Assembly: GCA_018623195.1 (NCBI GenBank)
Contig: JAAZVY010000002.1
Location: 1-64,000 of the forward strand
Direction of reading: 5' to 3'
Length of the DNA stretch: 64,000 bases
From: Flavobacteriaceae bacterium
Lineage (GTDB): Bacteria; Bacteroidota; Bacteroidia; Flavobacteriales; Flavobacteriaceae
The notes beneath the pieces were generated by a model. The model was given only the letters and a program-made list of their open reading frames with translations, searched no databases and was not told the origin of the DNA. Made by a program: the position numbers and the translations under genes. Positions 26,559 to 36,246 of this stretch are shown piece by piece; positions within the stretch are counted from its first letter, which is position 1; the number at the start of each line of letters is the position of its first letter.

Positions 26559-26586
26559 CAAAAATATTATTTAGAACGATTACAAA
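26559..26586 (-). promoter_or_regulatory. Candidate promoter of the SPOR-like gene
   Basis: On the minus strand TTTG and TATTTTTG are separated by 16 bases, slightly short of the usual 18-19. The -7 element lies about 55 bases upstream of the ATG. Confidence 0.42.
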
Positions 26587-26631
26587 TTACAAGAACCTCA
26601 AACTTAACTTTTTTAATACCCCCTTCAGTAT

Positions 26632-26639
26632 TATTTTTG
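26632..26639 (+). promoter_or_regulatory. Candidate -7 element upstream of the actA operon
   Basis: TATTTTTG at 26632 fits TAnnTTTG; a second identical octamer occurs at 26678-26685, 14 bases before the actA ATG. Neither has a clear TTTG at the ideal distance, so which one is used cannot be decided from sequence. The start region of a long respiratory operon is the expected place for a promoter. Confidence 0.4.
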
Positions 26640-26699
26640 TGGCAATTTGAGATGATTATGCCGTTGTAGAATGCGGTTATTTTTGCATAATTAAGCTAT

Positions 26700-28013
26700 A
26701 TGAAAGGATTTCCTAACCTCCTAAAACAAGCTCTTTTCTCATTAGTGCTTGTTGTTAGTGCTACTTCTCTCTCTTTTGGGCAAGATGGTGGTGACCCGGC
26801 CAAGGGTAAACAATTGTTCAATCAAAATTGTGCTGCTTGTCACGCGCTAAACCGTAAAATGACAGGTCCTGCTTTAGCAAACGTTGAATCGCGATTGGCT
26901 GAAGATGAAGGTCTTGATCGTGATTGGTTGTATGCGTGGATTAAAAACAGTTCTGGGGTTATTAATTCTGGAGACGATTACGCCAATCGTATTTATAACG
27001 AGTACAATAAAGCGGCAATGACTGCTTTCCCCACCTTATCGAATGAGGATATAGATAATATTTTAGCATACACGGCAGCTCCTCCACCCGCTCCCGTTGT
27101 TCCTGCTGCTACCGCTACTGCAGCAGCTGCTTCTTCTGAAGGAAATGGTGCAAATAGTGATTTAGTTCTTGCGGTTCTATCCTTTGTTTTACTTGTTCTA
27201 GTAGCAATGCTTGTTTTAGTTAATCGAACACTACGTCAAATTGCGGTTGCTAATGGTATTGATGTTGAAAAGGAAAAAGTGCAACGTTTACCGCTATGGA
27301 AGGCTTTTGCGCAAAATCAATTTTTAGTATTTGTTTCGGTTGTAATTCTCCTTTTAAGTAGTGCCTATTTTGCTTATGCATATATGATGCAGGTAGGTAT
27401 CGATCAAGGATATGCTCCAGTTCAACCCATCCATTATTCACATAAGATTCACGCTGGAGATAATAAAATTGAATGTACTTACTGCCACAGTTCTGCTAGA
27501 GTTTCTAAGCATTCGGGAATTCCTTCGTTAAACGTTTGTATGAATTGTCACAAGTCGATCTATGAGTACACGGGTAATCCTGAAGGTCCTTCTGCTGAAG
27601 ATCTAGCAAATGGTTACACGAATGAATTCTATACTGGTGAAATTAAGAAGCTGTACAAGGCCGTAGGTTGGGACGAAGAAAATCAACGTTACACCGGAGA
27701 GAGCTATCCTGTAGAATGGGTTCGTATTCACAATCTCCCAGACTTTGTTTACTTCAACCACTCTCAGCACTACAGTGTTGCTGGTGTTGAATGTCAAACT
27801 TGTCACGGTCCAGTTGAAGAAATGGAAGTAATGTATCAATATGCACCGCTGACTATGGGATGGTGTATCAATTGTCACCGTGAAACTAACGTTCAACTTA
27901 CTTCGAATCCTTATTACGAAAAGATTCACGAAGAATTGTCTAAAAAATATGGGGTCGATGAGCTAACTGCAGCTCAAATGGGTGGCCTTGAATGTGGTAA
28001 GTGCCACTATTAA
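26700..28013 (+). CDS. actA: Alternative complex III multiheme cytochrome c subunit ActA
   Basis: Electron-transfer subunit of alternative complex III, which oxidises quinol and passes electrons to cytochrome oxidase. After a signal peptide (about 1-28), a monoheme cytochrome c domain (CAACH at 44-48) is linked by an Ala/Pro-rich stretch to two membrane helices (about 158-180 and 206-230) and then a multiheme domain with CTYCH, CMNCH, CQTCH, CINCH and the C-terminal CGKCH. I count six CxxCH motifs in total; the classical ActA has five, so the N-terminal domain is an added unit. The gene starts the operon actABCDEF-coxBA, and actB begins 19 bases after its end. Confidence 0.9.
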   Translation: MKGFPNLLKQALFSLVLVVSATSLSFGQDGGDPAKGKQLFNQNCAACHALNRKMTGPALANVESRLAEDEGLDRDWLYAWIKNSSGVINSGDDYANRIYNEYNKAAMTAFPTLSNEDIDNILAYTAAPPPAPVVPAATATAAAASSEGNGANSDLVLAVLSFVLLVLVAMLVLVNRTLRQIAVANGIDVEKEKVQRLPLWKAFAQNQFLVFVSVVILLLSSAYFAYAYMMQVGIDQGYAPVQPIHYSHKIHAGDNKIECTYCHSSARVSKHSGIPSLNVCMNCHKSIYEYTGNPEGPSAEDLANGYTNEFYTGEIKKLYKAVGWDEENQRYTGESYPVEWVRIHNLPDFVYFNHSQHYSVAGVECQTCHGPVEEMEVMYQYAPLTMGWCINCHRETNVQLTSNPYYEKIHEELSKKYGVDELTAAQMGGLECGKCHY

Positions 28014-28032
28014 TCTGGAATTCTACAATATT

Positions 28033-31000
28033 ATGGCATCACATAAACAATATTGGAAAAGTGAAGCGGAGCTTACAAACGACCCGGTGGTTGAACAATT
28101 AGCTCAAAACGAATTCACCGAAACCTTACCTGTAAATGATTTCTTTGAACAAGAATCATCATTAAAAGATTCTCAATCGTCACGTAGAGATTTTCTTAAG
28201 TTCTTAGGTTTTAGTACTGCAGCTGCAACACTTGCGGCGTGCGAAGGGCCTGTTAAGAAATCCATTCCTTACGTGATTCAACCAGACGAAATCGTTCCAG
28301 GAGTTGCGAATTATTACGCAACAACGATAGCAGATGGTTATGACTTTGCAAGTGTCTTGGTAAAGACTCGCGAAGGTCGTCCTATTAAGATTGAGAATAA
28401 TGATCGTGCCACTCTTTTCGGAGGGGCTAATGCTCGTGTTCAAGCCTCTGTACTAAACCTTTACGATAAGAATAGATTACAAGGCCCTGAGGCTTCTGGA
28501 TCTGTAATTTCTTGGAGTGATTTGGATGCAGCTGTCATTGCGAGATTAGAAAGTGCTAAGAACTCTGGAAAAAAAGTTTTTGTTCTTTCTGGTACTAAGG
28601 CTAGTCCTTCATACTCAAAAGCTATTGAAGCTTTAAAAGCTAAGTATCCGAATGTTGAGTACCATACCTATGATGCTATTTCATCCGCTTCTGCTCTAGA
28701 TGCTTTTGAAGAGGCCTATGGCGAAAGAGCCCTGGCTGACTATAACCTTTCTTCTGCGGATATCATCGTATCGTTCGATGCTGATTTCTTGGGTGATTGG
28801 CAAGGTGGTGGTTATTCTAAAGGATATGCAAAAAATCGCGTACCGCATCACGGACACATGTCGCATCATGTACAACTAGAGTCGAACATGACTTTAAGTG
28901 GGGCTAACGCTGATAAACGTATACCTCTCACAACGGTAGAGCAAAAGAGAGCACTTGCTGCATTATATAATGCGCTTAAAGGAGTTTCAGCGTCAGAATC
29001 AACTACATCGATTTCTGGTCATGTTAACGCAATGGCTCAAAAGCTTAAAACTGCAGGTTCTAAAGCGGTTGTTCTTTGCGGTATTGATGATAAGGACGCA
29101 CAACTGATCACGCTAGCTATTAATGAATTGCTGAAAAGTGATGCTTTTGATGTTGCCGAGCCAAAATACGTTCGTTCAGCTTCGGCTTCGGTTCTTGAAG
29201 ATATAATTGCTGCCGCTAATAAAAATGAAGTTGCAGCTATCTTAATCGATGGGGTTAACCCACTATACAGTGCTCCTAATGCAGAAGCTTTTTCTTCTGC
29301 CTTGTCGCAAATCGGTTTTTCTGTAACCTCTTCTTTCTCATTAACTGAAACTGCAGCGGCCTCTACTTTTGTTGCATCTGCTTCTCATTTCCTTGAATCA
29401 TGGGGTGATGTTGAGATTAAGAAAGGTCATTATGGAATTACTCAGCCGGTGATTCGAAATCTTTTTGACACTCGTCAATTTGAACAATCATTGCTAGTTT
29501 GGGCAGGAGTTTCTGAAACCTACCATGATTTCATTCAAAAGAATTGGAGAAGTACTGTTTTAAAAGGTAGTTCATGGAGTCAAGCGGTTCAAGATGGAGT
29601 TTTCTACAGCTCTTCTAAAGGATCTCGTAACTTCGGAATTAGCGAAGGTGATTTACAATTGTCTTCGAATAAACTTTCTAATTCATCATCAAATGGTGTT
29701 GAATTAGTTCTTTATGCAAAAACCGGAATGGGTGACGGTCAAATGGCAAACAATCCTTGGTTGCAAGAATTCCCAGATCCTATTTCAAGAGCATCATGGG
29801 ATAATTACCTGACGATCTCTAAGGCTGATGCATTAGCCTACGGTTTTGAAAATATAAATGTTGCTAACGGTGGTCTTGATGGTAGTTATGCTACGCTAAA
29901 GGTTGGTGATGTAACTTTAAATAGAGTTCCTGTTCTTATTCAACCAGGTCAAGCTAAAGGCACGGTTGGTTTAGCACTAGGTTACGGCCGTAAATCGGGT
30001 ATTCAAGAAGAAATGCAAACCGGAGTGAATGCTTACTCACTGTACCTTGGTCAATCTAAAGTACAATCGGTTACCATAGAAAAGGAACGCGGAATGCACG
30101 AATTTGCATGCGTACAGCTGCATAAAACTCTAATGGGCCGTGGTGATATCATCAAAGAAACTACCCTAGAGGATTTTATTAGCAAGCCTTCAGAAGAATG
30201 GAATCCAACTCCAATGGTGTCTTTAGATCACCAAGAAGTTCCAGCTACCTCTGTAGACCTTTGGGAATCATTCGATCGTACCGTAGGTCATCATTTTAAT
30301 CTGTCGATTGATCTAAATGCATGTACAGGATGTGGTGCTTGTGTTATTGCATGTCACGCCGAAAATAATGTACCCGTTGTTGGTAAACATGAAATTAGAG
30401 TATCAAGAGATATGCACTGGTTGCGTATTGATAGATATTATTCTTCAGAGGAAACTTTTGCTCAGGATACTGAGAAGAAAGAGAATCTAGATGGTTTATT
30501 CGGTGATAACGGTAGTCTAAGTGGATTTGGGTCTATGGAAGATCCTTCAGAAAATCCTCAAGTAGCCTTCCAGCCAGTAATGTGTCAGCACTGTAATCAT
30601 GCCCCTTGTGAGACCGTATGTCCTGTTGCTGCTACTTCGCACTCGCGTCAAGGTCAAAACCATATGGCATACAACCGTTGTATTGGTACAAGATATTGTG
30701 CGAATAACTGTCCTTATAAAGTTCGCCGCTTTAACTGGTTCTTATACAACCAAAATGATGAATTTGATTTCCACATGAACAATGACCTTGGTCGTATGGT
30801 TCTAAACCCAGATGTGAATGTTCGTTCTAGAGGGGTGATGGAAAAATGCTCAATGTGTATCCAACGTACCCAGAAAACTATTCTGGATGCTAAAGCTGAA
30901 GGACGCTCAATTAAGGATGGTGAATTCCAGACGGCTTGTTCTGCGGCTTGTGATACAGGGGCTTTAGTGTTTGGTGATATTAACGACAAAGAAAGTCGTG

Positions 31001-31107
31001 TTGCTGAACTTAAAGAAAGTGAGCGCATGTACCATCTATTAGAGCATGTAGGTACTCAGCCTAATGTGTTCTACCATGTCAAAGTAAGAAATACCGAAAA
31101 GGCCTAA
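28033..31107 (+). CDS. actB: Alternative complex III molybdopterin-oxidoreductase-like and Fe-S subunit ActB
   Basis: Large periplasm-facing subunit of 1,024 residues combining a molybdopterin-oxidoreductase-like domain (about 80-720, without cofactor in the studied family members) with a ferredoxin-type domain. I chose the ATG giving MASHKQYW because the ORF-track start overlaps actA. A twin-arginine segment (SRRDFLKFLGF, 50-60) is followed by a lipobox-like LAAC with Cys at 70, suggesting Tat export and lipid anchoring. The Fe-S part holds CTGCGACVIAC, CQHCNHAPCETVCP, CIGTRYCANNCPYK and CSMC...CSAAC, enough for the three 4Fe-4S and one 3Fe-4S clusters known for the family. Second gene of the operon. 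Confidence 0.92.
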   Translation: MASHKQYWKSEAELTNDPVVEQLAQNEFTETLPVNDFFEQESSLKDSQSSRRDFLKFLGFSTAAATLAACEGPVKKSIPYVIQPDEIVPGVANYYATTIADGYDFASVLVKTREGRPIKIENNDRATLFGGANARVQASVLNLYDKNRLQGPEASGSVISWSDLDAAVIARLESAKNSGKKVFVLSGTKASPSYSKAIEALKAKYPNVEYHTYDAISSASALDAFEEAYGERALADYNLSSADIIVSFDADFLGDWQGGGYSKGYAKNRVPHHGHMSHHVQLESNMTLSGANADKRIPLTTVEQKRALAALYNALKGVSASESTTSISGHVNAMAQKLKTAGSKAVVLCGIDDKDAQLITLAINELLKSDAFDVAEPKYVRSASASVLEDIIAAANKNEVAAILIDGVNPLYSAPNAEAFSSALSQIGFSVTSSFSLTETAAASTFVASASHFLESWGDVEIKKGHYGITQPVIRNLFDTRQFEQSLLVWAGVSETYHDFIQKNWRSTVLKGSSWSQAVQDGVFYSSSKGSRNFGISEGDLQLSSNKLSNSSSNGVELVLYAKTGMGDGQMANNPWLQEFPDPISRASWDNYLTISKADALAYGFENINVANGGLDGSYATLKVGDVTLNRVPVLIQPGQAKGTVGLALGYGRKSGIQEEMQTGVNAYSLYLGQSKVQSVTIEKERGMHEFACVQLHKTLMGRGDIIKETTLEDFISKPSEEWNPTPMVSLDHQEVPATSVDLWESFDRTVGHHFNLSIDLNACTGCGACVIACHAENNVPVVGKHEIRVSRDMHWLRIDRYYSSEETFAQDTEKKENLDGLFGDNGSLSGFGSMEDPSENPQVAFQPVMCQHCNHAPCETVCPVAATSHSRQGQNHMAYNRCIGTRYCANNCPYKVRRFNWFLYNQNDEFDFHMNNDLGRMVLNPDVNVRSRGVMEKCSMCIQRTQKTILDAKAEGRSIKDGEFQTACSAACDTGALVFGDINDKESRVAELKESERMYHLLEHVGTQPNVFYHVKVRNTEKA

Positions 31108-31128
31108 TCATTAATAATACAATCTATT

Positions 31129-32598
31129 ATGGCATCGCATTATGAAGCTCCGATACGTAAACCGCTAGTAACTGGCTCAAAGAGTTACAGCGATGTATCG
31201 AATGATATTGCTCGACCTGTTGAGGGAAAGGCAAATAAACAATGGTGGATCGTTTTCTCCATTGCACTTGTAGCCTTTTTATGGGGTTTAGGATCGATTA
31301 TTTACACCGTCGCCACTGGTATCGGTGTTTGGGGTCTAAACAAGACAGTAAACTGGGCTTGGGATATCACCAACTTCGTTTGGTGGGTAGGTATTGGTCA
31401 CGCGGGTACGCTTATTTCTGCGGTACTTCTCCTATTTAGACAGAAGTGGCGTATGGCAATTAACCGTTCTGCCGAAGCGATGACTATTTTCTCGGTAGTT
31501 CAGGCTGGTTTATTCCCAATTATTCACATGGGTAGACCTTGGTTAGCTTTCTGGGTACTGCCAATTCCTAACCAATACGGATCATTATGGGTGAACTTTA
31601 ATTCACCTCTATTATGGGACGTATTTGCGATTTCAACGTATTTATCGGTTTCTCTTGTATTCTGGTGGACAGGATTACTTCCTGACTTCGCAATGATTCG
31701 AGACCGTGCCGTTCGTCCATTCCAAAAGAAAATCTACAGTCTTTTAAGTTTCGGATGGACAGGTAGAGCTAAAGATTGGCAGCGATTTGAAGAGGTTTCA
31801 TTAGTACTTGCAGGTCTTGCAACTCCACTAGTATTATCGGTACACACGATTGTATCGTTTGACTTCGCTACCTCGGTAATTCCTGGATGGCATACCACCA
31901 TTTTCCCACCTTACTTCGTTGCAGGTGCGATTTTCTCTGGTTTTGCAATGGTAAATACGCTACTGATCATCATGCGAAAAGTAGTAGGTTTTGAGGACTA
32001 TATCACGCTTCAACATATCGAACTGATGAACATTGTAATCATGATTACAGGTTCGATTGTTGGTTGTGCTTATATCACAGAGCTTTTCATTGCTTGGTAT
32101 TCGGGAGTAGAGTATGAGCAATACGCCTTCTTAAATCGTGCCACAGGACCTTACGCTTGGGCTTATTGGTCAATGATGACTTGTAATGTGTTCTCTCCAC
32201 AGTTCATGTGGTTCAAAAAATTAAGAACGAGTATTATGTTCTCCTTCTTTATTTCGATTGTGGTAAACATAGGTATGTGGTTTGAGCGTTTCGTGATTAT
32301 CGTTACTTCTCTTCATCGCGATTACCTTCCATCTTCATGGACGATGTTCTCACCAACCTTTGTAGATATTGGAATCTTCATTGGAACGATTGGTTTCTTC
32401 TTTGTCCTATTCCTTTTATACTCAAGAACTTTCCCAGTAATTGCACAGGCAGAGGTTAAGTCTATCTTGAAGTCTTCTGCAGACAACTACAAGGCACTTC
32501 GAGCTGAAGGGAAGCCTTTATATGAAATGCCTCCTAGAGGTAAAGTAACCACTTACGAAGTGGAAGAATCTAACACTAACTCAACCACCGATCACTAA
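31129..32598 (+). CDS. actC: Alternative complex III NrfD-like quinol-binding subunit ActC
   Basis: Polytopic membrane subunit of 489 residues in the NrfD/PsrC family with about ten helices, one of the two quinol-site subunits of alternative complex III. Recognisable segments are WWVGIGHAGTLISAVLLL, IHMGRPWLAFWVLPIPNQ and DYITLQHIELMNIVIM, with conserved His and Asp/Glu residues at the presumed quinol pocket. It begins 21 bases after actB and ends 1 base before actD. Confidence 0.92.
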   Translation: MASHYEAPIRKPLVTGSKSYSDVSNDIARPVEGKANKQWWIVFSIALVAFLWGLGSIIYTVATGIGVWGLNKTVNWAWDITNFVWWVGIGHAGTLISAVLLLFRQKWRMAINRSAEAMTIFSVVQAGLFPIIHMGRPWLAFWVLPIPNQYGSLWVNFNSPLLWDVFAISTYLSVSLVFWWTGLLPDFAMIRDRAVRPFQKKIYSLLSFGWTGRAKDWQRFEEVSLVLAGLATPLVLSVHTIVSFDFATSVIPGWHTTIFPPYFVAGAIFSGFAMVNTLLIIMRKVVGFEDYITLQHIELMNIVIMITGSIVGCAYITELFIAWYSGVEYEQYAFLNRATGPYAWAYWSMMTCNVFSPQFMWFKKLRTSIMFSFFISIVVNIGMWFERFVIIVTSLHRDYLPSSWTMFSPTFVDIGIFIGTIGFFFVLFLLYSRTFPVIAQAEVKSILKSSADNYKALRAEGKPLYEMPPRGKVTTYEVEESNTNSTTDH

Positions 32599-32599
32599 T

Positions 32600-33124
32600 A
32601 TGGCATCAAAAGTTTTTAGAGCGCTTTATACTGATGACGACATTCTTATGAATGCTGTCAAGCAGGTTCGTGGCCAAAAGTATCATATTGAAGAGGTATA
32701 CACTCCTTTTCCAGTACACGGGCTAGATAAAGCCTTAGGTCTTGAAGATAGTCGTATTTCTATGGCTGCCTTCCTATACGGAGTACTAGGTTTAACTGTA
32801 GCGGTGACCATGATGAATTACATCATGATCGAAGACTGGCCACAGGATATCGGAGGTAAGCCGAGCTTTACTTTTTTACAGAATTTACCAGCATTCATTC
32901 CGGTGATGTTTGAGATGACCGTTTTCTTTGCTGCTCACCTTATGGTAATTACCTTTTACTTGAGAAGTCGCATGTGGCCTTTCAAGAAAGCTGAAAACCC
33001 TAATCCTAGAACCACTAGCGATATCTTCTTGATGGAGGTAGCTGTAAAGTCAGAACAGGAAGAGGCATTAACCGAACTTTTACTTGATACCGGGGCCATT
33101 GAGGTTCAGGTTCCTAAAGCTTAA
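32600..33124 (+). CDS. actD: Alternative complex III subunit ActD (DUF3341)
   Basis: A 174-residue protein with an N-terminal soluble part (GQKYHIEEVYTPFPVHGLDKAL, quoted in family form) and two membrane helices at about 52-76 and 95-120, the layout of DUF3341/ActD. The motif YTPFPVHGLD is a hallmark of this family. ActD is a structural subunit without cofactors. It begins one base after the actC stop codon and ends 3 bases before actE. Confidence 0.92.
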   Translation: MASKVFRALYTDDDILMNAVKQVRGQKYHIEEVYTPFPVHGLDKALGLEDSRISMAAFLYGVLGLTVAVTMMNYIMIEDWPQDIGGKPSFTFLQNLPAFIPVMFEMTVFFAAHLMVITFYLRSRMWPFKKAENPNPRTTSDIFLMEVAVKSEQEEALTELLLDTGAIEVQVPKA

Positions 33125-33127
33125 TAC

Positions 33128-33691
33128 ATGAAGTCAGTTTTATCTAAAATTACGCTCATAGCGCTAGCTTTTACTGCGGTGTCTTGCTTCGATAAGAGCA
33201 AGCCTAATTTTCAATATTTTCCTAACATGTATGAGTCAGTGGGTTATGAAACCTACAGCGAGGCATCCATTCTTCCTGAGAATACTGCGGCACTATTACC
33301 TGCTGAAGGAACGGTTCCTAGAGGTTGGTTGCCCTACGAATTTGATAATACCCTTGAAGGTAAGGAACTTGCTAGAGCAGACAAAAGCCCACTTCTTTCT
33401 GAAAACAGAGAAAGTGATCTTGCAAAGGGCAAAGAACTTTACAATGTGTATTGTGCTATTTGCCACGGAACCAAAGGTGATGGTCAAGGTACTTTAGTAA
33501 AACGCGAGAAAATTTTAGGGGTACCTACTTATGCAGATGCTGCTCGTAATATTACTATCGGAAGCACCTATCACACCATTTATTACGGTCTTAATTCAAT
33601 GGGTTCTTACGCAGCTCAGTTAAGTAGTGAAGAAGAAATATGGCAGATTTCTGCTTATGTAATGGAATTAAAAAAGGACCTAACTAAATAA
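33128..33691 (+). CDS. actE: Alternative complex III monoheme cytochrome c lipoprotein ActE
   Basis: Monoheme cytochrome c of 187 residues. The signal sequence ends in a lipobox (TAVSC, Cys about 20), so the mature protein is probably a lipid-anchored periplasmic subunit. The heme site is CAICHG near residue 113, with a candidate axial methionine in LNSMGSYAAQL. In alternative complex III this subunit hands electrons on to the oxidase or a soluble cytochrome. It lies 3 bases after actD and 10 bases before actF. Confidence 0.91.
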   Translation: MKSVLSKITLIALAFTAVSCFDKSKPNFQYFPNMYESVGYETYSEASILPENTAALLPAEGTVPRGWLPYEFDNTLEGKELARADKSPLLSENRESDLAKGKELYNVYCAICHGTKGDGQGTLVKREKILGVPTYADAARNITIGSTYHTIYYGLNSMGSYAAQLSSEEEIWQISAYVMELKKDLTK

Positions 33692-33701
33692 GTAAATTAG
33701 T

Positions 33702-35111
33702 ATGTATCAGTTTTCACAACGATTTAAGATAACTACCCTTATACTTATGGGGTTAGGGCTTCTAGGCCTAGGTTATGGTTTTATGAGTGCTCCTTCAACG
33801 ATTGAGGAGGCTAAAGCTATAATGGCATCTCATGAAGGCGGCCATGGTGAAGAGCACGGAAGTGCTGACCATCCGACTTTAGCTGAAGCTCATCATGGAA
33901 GTGCAGAAGAACATCACGGGTCTAACTCAGAAGCTTCACATTCTGAAGAACATGATGATTCAATGAACCACGATAGTCATGCAGCAGTAGCTGAAGACCA
34001 CGGTTCGTCGCATGACCAGCATGTTTTAGATCAAATGAAAAACAGACCTTGGTCTGCTTTTTATGTAAGTGCATTATTCTCGTTCCTTATCGCTCTAGGA
34101 GTTTTAGCTTTTTACGCTATTAATCGCGCTGCACAAGCGGGTTGGTCTCCACTATTGTTTAGAGTTATGGAGGGTATTACTTCGTATCTTATCCCTGGTG
34201 GTATCATTCTATTTGCTTTCTTTATTTTATCTGGCTTGCATATGAATCACCTGTTCGTTTGGATGGATGCTGATGTGGTGGCTCACGATCAACTCATTCA
34301 AAACAAGAGCGGATATTTAAATACTCCTTTTTTCCTCGTTCGTGCAGCTATTTACATCGGAGGATGGATTGCTTACAGACAATACTCTAGAAAACTTTCT
34401 CTGGCAGAGGAGACTGCTTCAGACCATAAGCCGTTTGTTACTAACTTCAAGTTAGCGGCTGGTTTCTTAGCTTTTTTCTTGGTATCTGAGTCAATGATGT
34501 CTTGGGACTGGATTATGAGTGTTGATCCGCACTGGTTTAGTACACTTTTCGGATGGTATGTATTCGCTAGTTTCTTTGTTTCAGGGATTACTGTAATTGC
34601 CTTATTTACGCTTTACTTAAAGTCTAAAGGACTTCTTGAATCAGTGAACAATTCACACATTCATGACCTTGCAAAGTTCATGTTCGGTATTAGCATCTTT
34701 TGGACATACTTGTGGTTTAGCCAGTTCATGCTGATTTGGTATGCCGATATCCCTGAAGAGGTAACTTATTATGTGATGAGATTTGAGGCCTACAAGGTTC
34801 CTTTCTTAGGTATGTTAGTTCTTAACTTCCTCTTCCCACTTCTAGTGATAATGAGAAGTGATTACAAGCGTATTCCTTGGTTTGTTCAGACTGTGGGTAT
34901 CTTTATTCTTACAGGTCACTACTTTGATTTTTATAATATGATTATGCCAGGTACTGTTGGAGCACATTGGTCTTTCGGTATCCCTGAATTAGGTGGAATT
35001 TTATTCTTTACTGGGTTATTTCTTTACGTTGTTGCTACCGCCCTTACTAAGGTAGCTGTTGAGCCTAAAGGGAATGCACTTTTAGAAGAGAGTAAACATT
35101 TTCACTATTAA
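33702..35111 (+). CDS. actF: Alternative complex III NrfD-like subunit ActF with His-rich insertion
   Basis: Second NrfD-like membrane subunit, 469 residues with about ten helices. After the first helix (about 10-29) there is a hydrophilic segment (residues 44-107) with 15 histidines in 64 residues together with many Ser, Glu and Asp, clearly unlike the rest of the protein. The remaining helices include FILSGLHMNHLFVWM and MSWDWIMSVDPHWFSTLFGWYVF, family-typical segments. Position in the operon (10 bases after actE, 21 before coxB) supports ActF. The His-rich segment may bind copper, zinc or heme; this is inference. Confidence 0.9.
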   Translation: MYQFSQRFKITTLILMGLGLLGLGYGFMSAPSTIEEAKAIMASHEGGHGEEHGSADHPTLAEAHHGSAEEHHGSNSEASHSEEHDDSMNHDSHAAVAEDHGSSHDQHVLDQMKNRPWSAFYVSALFSFLIALGVLAFYAINRAAQAGWSPLLFRVMEGITSYLIPGGIILFAFFILSGLHMNHLFVWMDADVVAHDQLIQNKSGYLNTPFFLVRAAIYIGGWIAYRQYSRKLSLAEETASDHKPFVTNFKLAAGFLAFFLVSESMMSWDWIMSVDPHWFSTLFGWYVFASFFVSGITVIALFTLYLKSKGLLESVNNSHIHDLAKFMFGISIFWTYLWFSQFMLIWYADIPEEVTYYVMRFEAYKVPFLGMLVLNFLFPLLVIMRSDYKRIPWFVQTVGIFILTGHYFDFYNMIMPGTVGAHWSFGIPELGGILFFTGLFLYVVATALTKVAVEPKGNALLEESKHFHY

Positions 35112-35132
35112 TAACGACGTTAGTTAATAAAT

Positions 35133-36200
35133 ATGACAACACCATTAATTCTAGCAGTTTTAGTTCTTGTTGCAATTGCAGTTTGGCAATTAGCTAAGAT
35201 TTTCGAACTATCGCAATTAACAACAGGTAAGAAGTCGGATGCTACTATCGCCGATGATGAGGATAATAAGTACAATGGTTATTTACTATTTGCTTTCCTG
35301 GTTTTCATTTATGGAATCACCATTTTTAGTTTCTCGAAGTATGGAAAAATGGTTCTACCGATGCCTGCTTCAGAACACGGGGTCGATTATGATCGTTTGA
35401 TGTGGATTTCTTTTGCGATTATTTTCGTGGTGCAAACGATCACTCAATTCTTACTTCACTATTTCGGATATAAATACCGTGGTGCTAAAGGTAAAAAGGC
35501 TCTTTTTTATGCCGACAACGATAAGCTAGAGCTTATCTGGACAATTATCCCTGTAATTACCCTTGCAAGTCTTATTTTATATGGTCTTTATTCATGGACC
35601 AATATTATGGATATCAACGAGGAGGGAGATCCTTTAGTTGTAGAGCTTTATGCTCAACAATTCAACTGGACCGCTCGTTACGGGGGTGAGGACAATGTTC
35701 TTGGAGATGCTAGTGCTCGACTTATTGATATTGATAAGGCGAATATCTTGGGTATCGATGAATCTGATCCAAATGCAGTAGACGATATCATCGTTAAAGA
35801 ATTACACTTACCTGTAGGACGTAAGGTTAATTTCTACATGCGTTCTCAGGATGTGCTTCATTCCGCTTACATGCCACACTTTAGAGCACAAATGAACTGT
35901 GTTCCTGGTATGGTTACCCAGTTTTCTTTCACTCCTACAGTTACTACTGAAGAGATGCGTTTGCAACCTGAAATCATCGATAAGGTGAAGAGAACGAATA
36001 AAATTCGTGCTGAACGTGCAGCAGCCGGTGAAGAGAATAGTGATCCTTGGGAATTCGACTATGTTCTTTTATGTAATAAGATTTGTGGTAAGTCTCATTA
36101 CAACATGCAAATGAAAATTATTGTAGAGTCTGAAGAAGATTTTCAGAAATGGTTGGACTCTCAAAAAACCTTTGGAGAAACTGTTATCGCAGTTCCCTAA
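35133..36200 (+). CDS. coxB: Cytochrome c oxidase subunit II
   Basis: Carries the CuA electron-entry site of the heme-copper oxidase. The 355-residue protein has an extra N-terminal helix (about 2-22), then two helices at about 50-70 and 90-112 and a periplasmic cupredoxin domain. The CuA ligands are present in H(S/A)AYMPHF and CNKICGKSHYNMQM near the C-terminus. The cupredoxin domain contains an inserted stretch around residues 185-225 and a charged insertion before the CuA loop. It directly follows actF, as expected for an alternative complex III-oxidase supercomplex operon. Confidence 0.94.
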   Translation: MTTPLILAVLVLVAIAVWQLAKIFELSQLTTGKKSDATIADDEDNKYNGYLLFAFLVFIYGITIFSFSKYGKMVLPMPASEHGVDYDRLMWISFAIIFVVQTITQFLLHYFGYKYRGAKGKKALFYADNDKLELIWTIIPVITLASLILYGLYSWTNIMDINEEGDPLVVELYAQQFNWTARYGGEDNVLGDASARLIDIDKANILGIDESDPNAVDDIIVKELHLPVGRKVNFYMRSQDVLHSAYMPHFRAQMNCVPGMVTQFSFTPTVTTEEMRLQPEIIDKVKRTNKIRAERAAAGEENSDPWEFDYVLLCNKICGKSHYNMQMKIIVESEEDFQKWLDSQKTFGETVIAVP

Positions 36201-36246
36201 ATTTGTAACGAAAAAGAAAATTTAAAAGTTTAAATAAGGTAGTATT

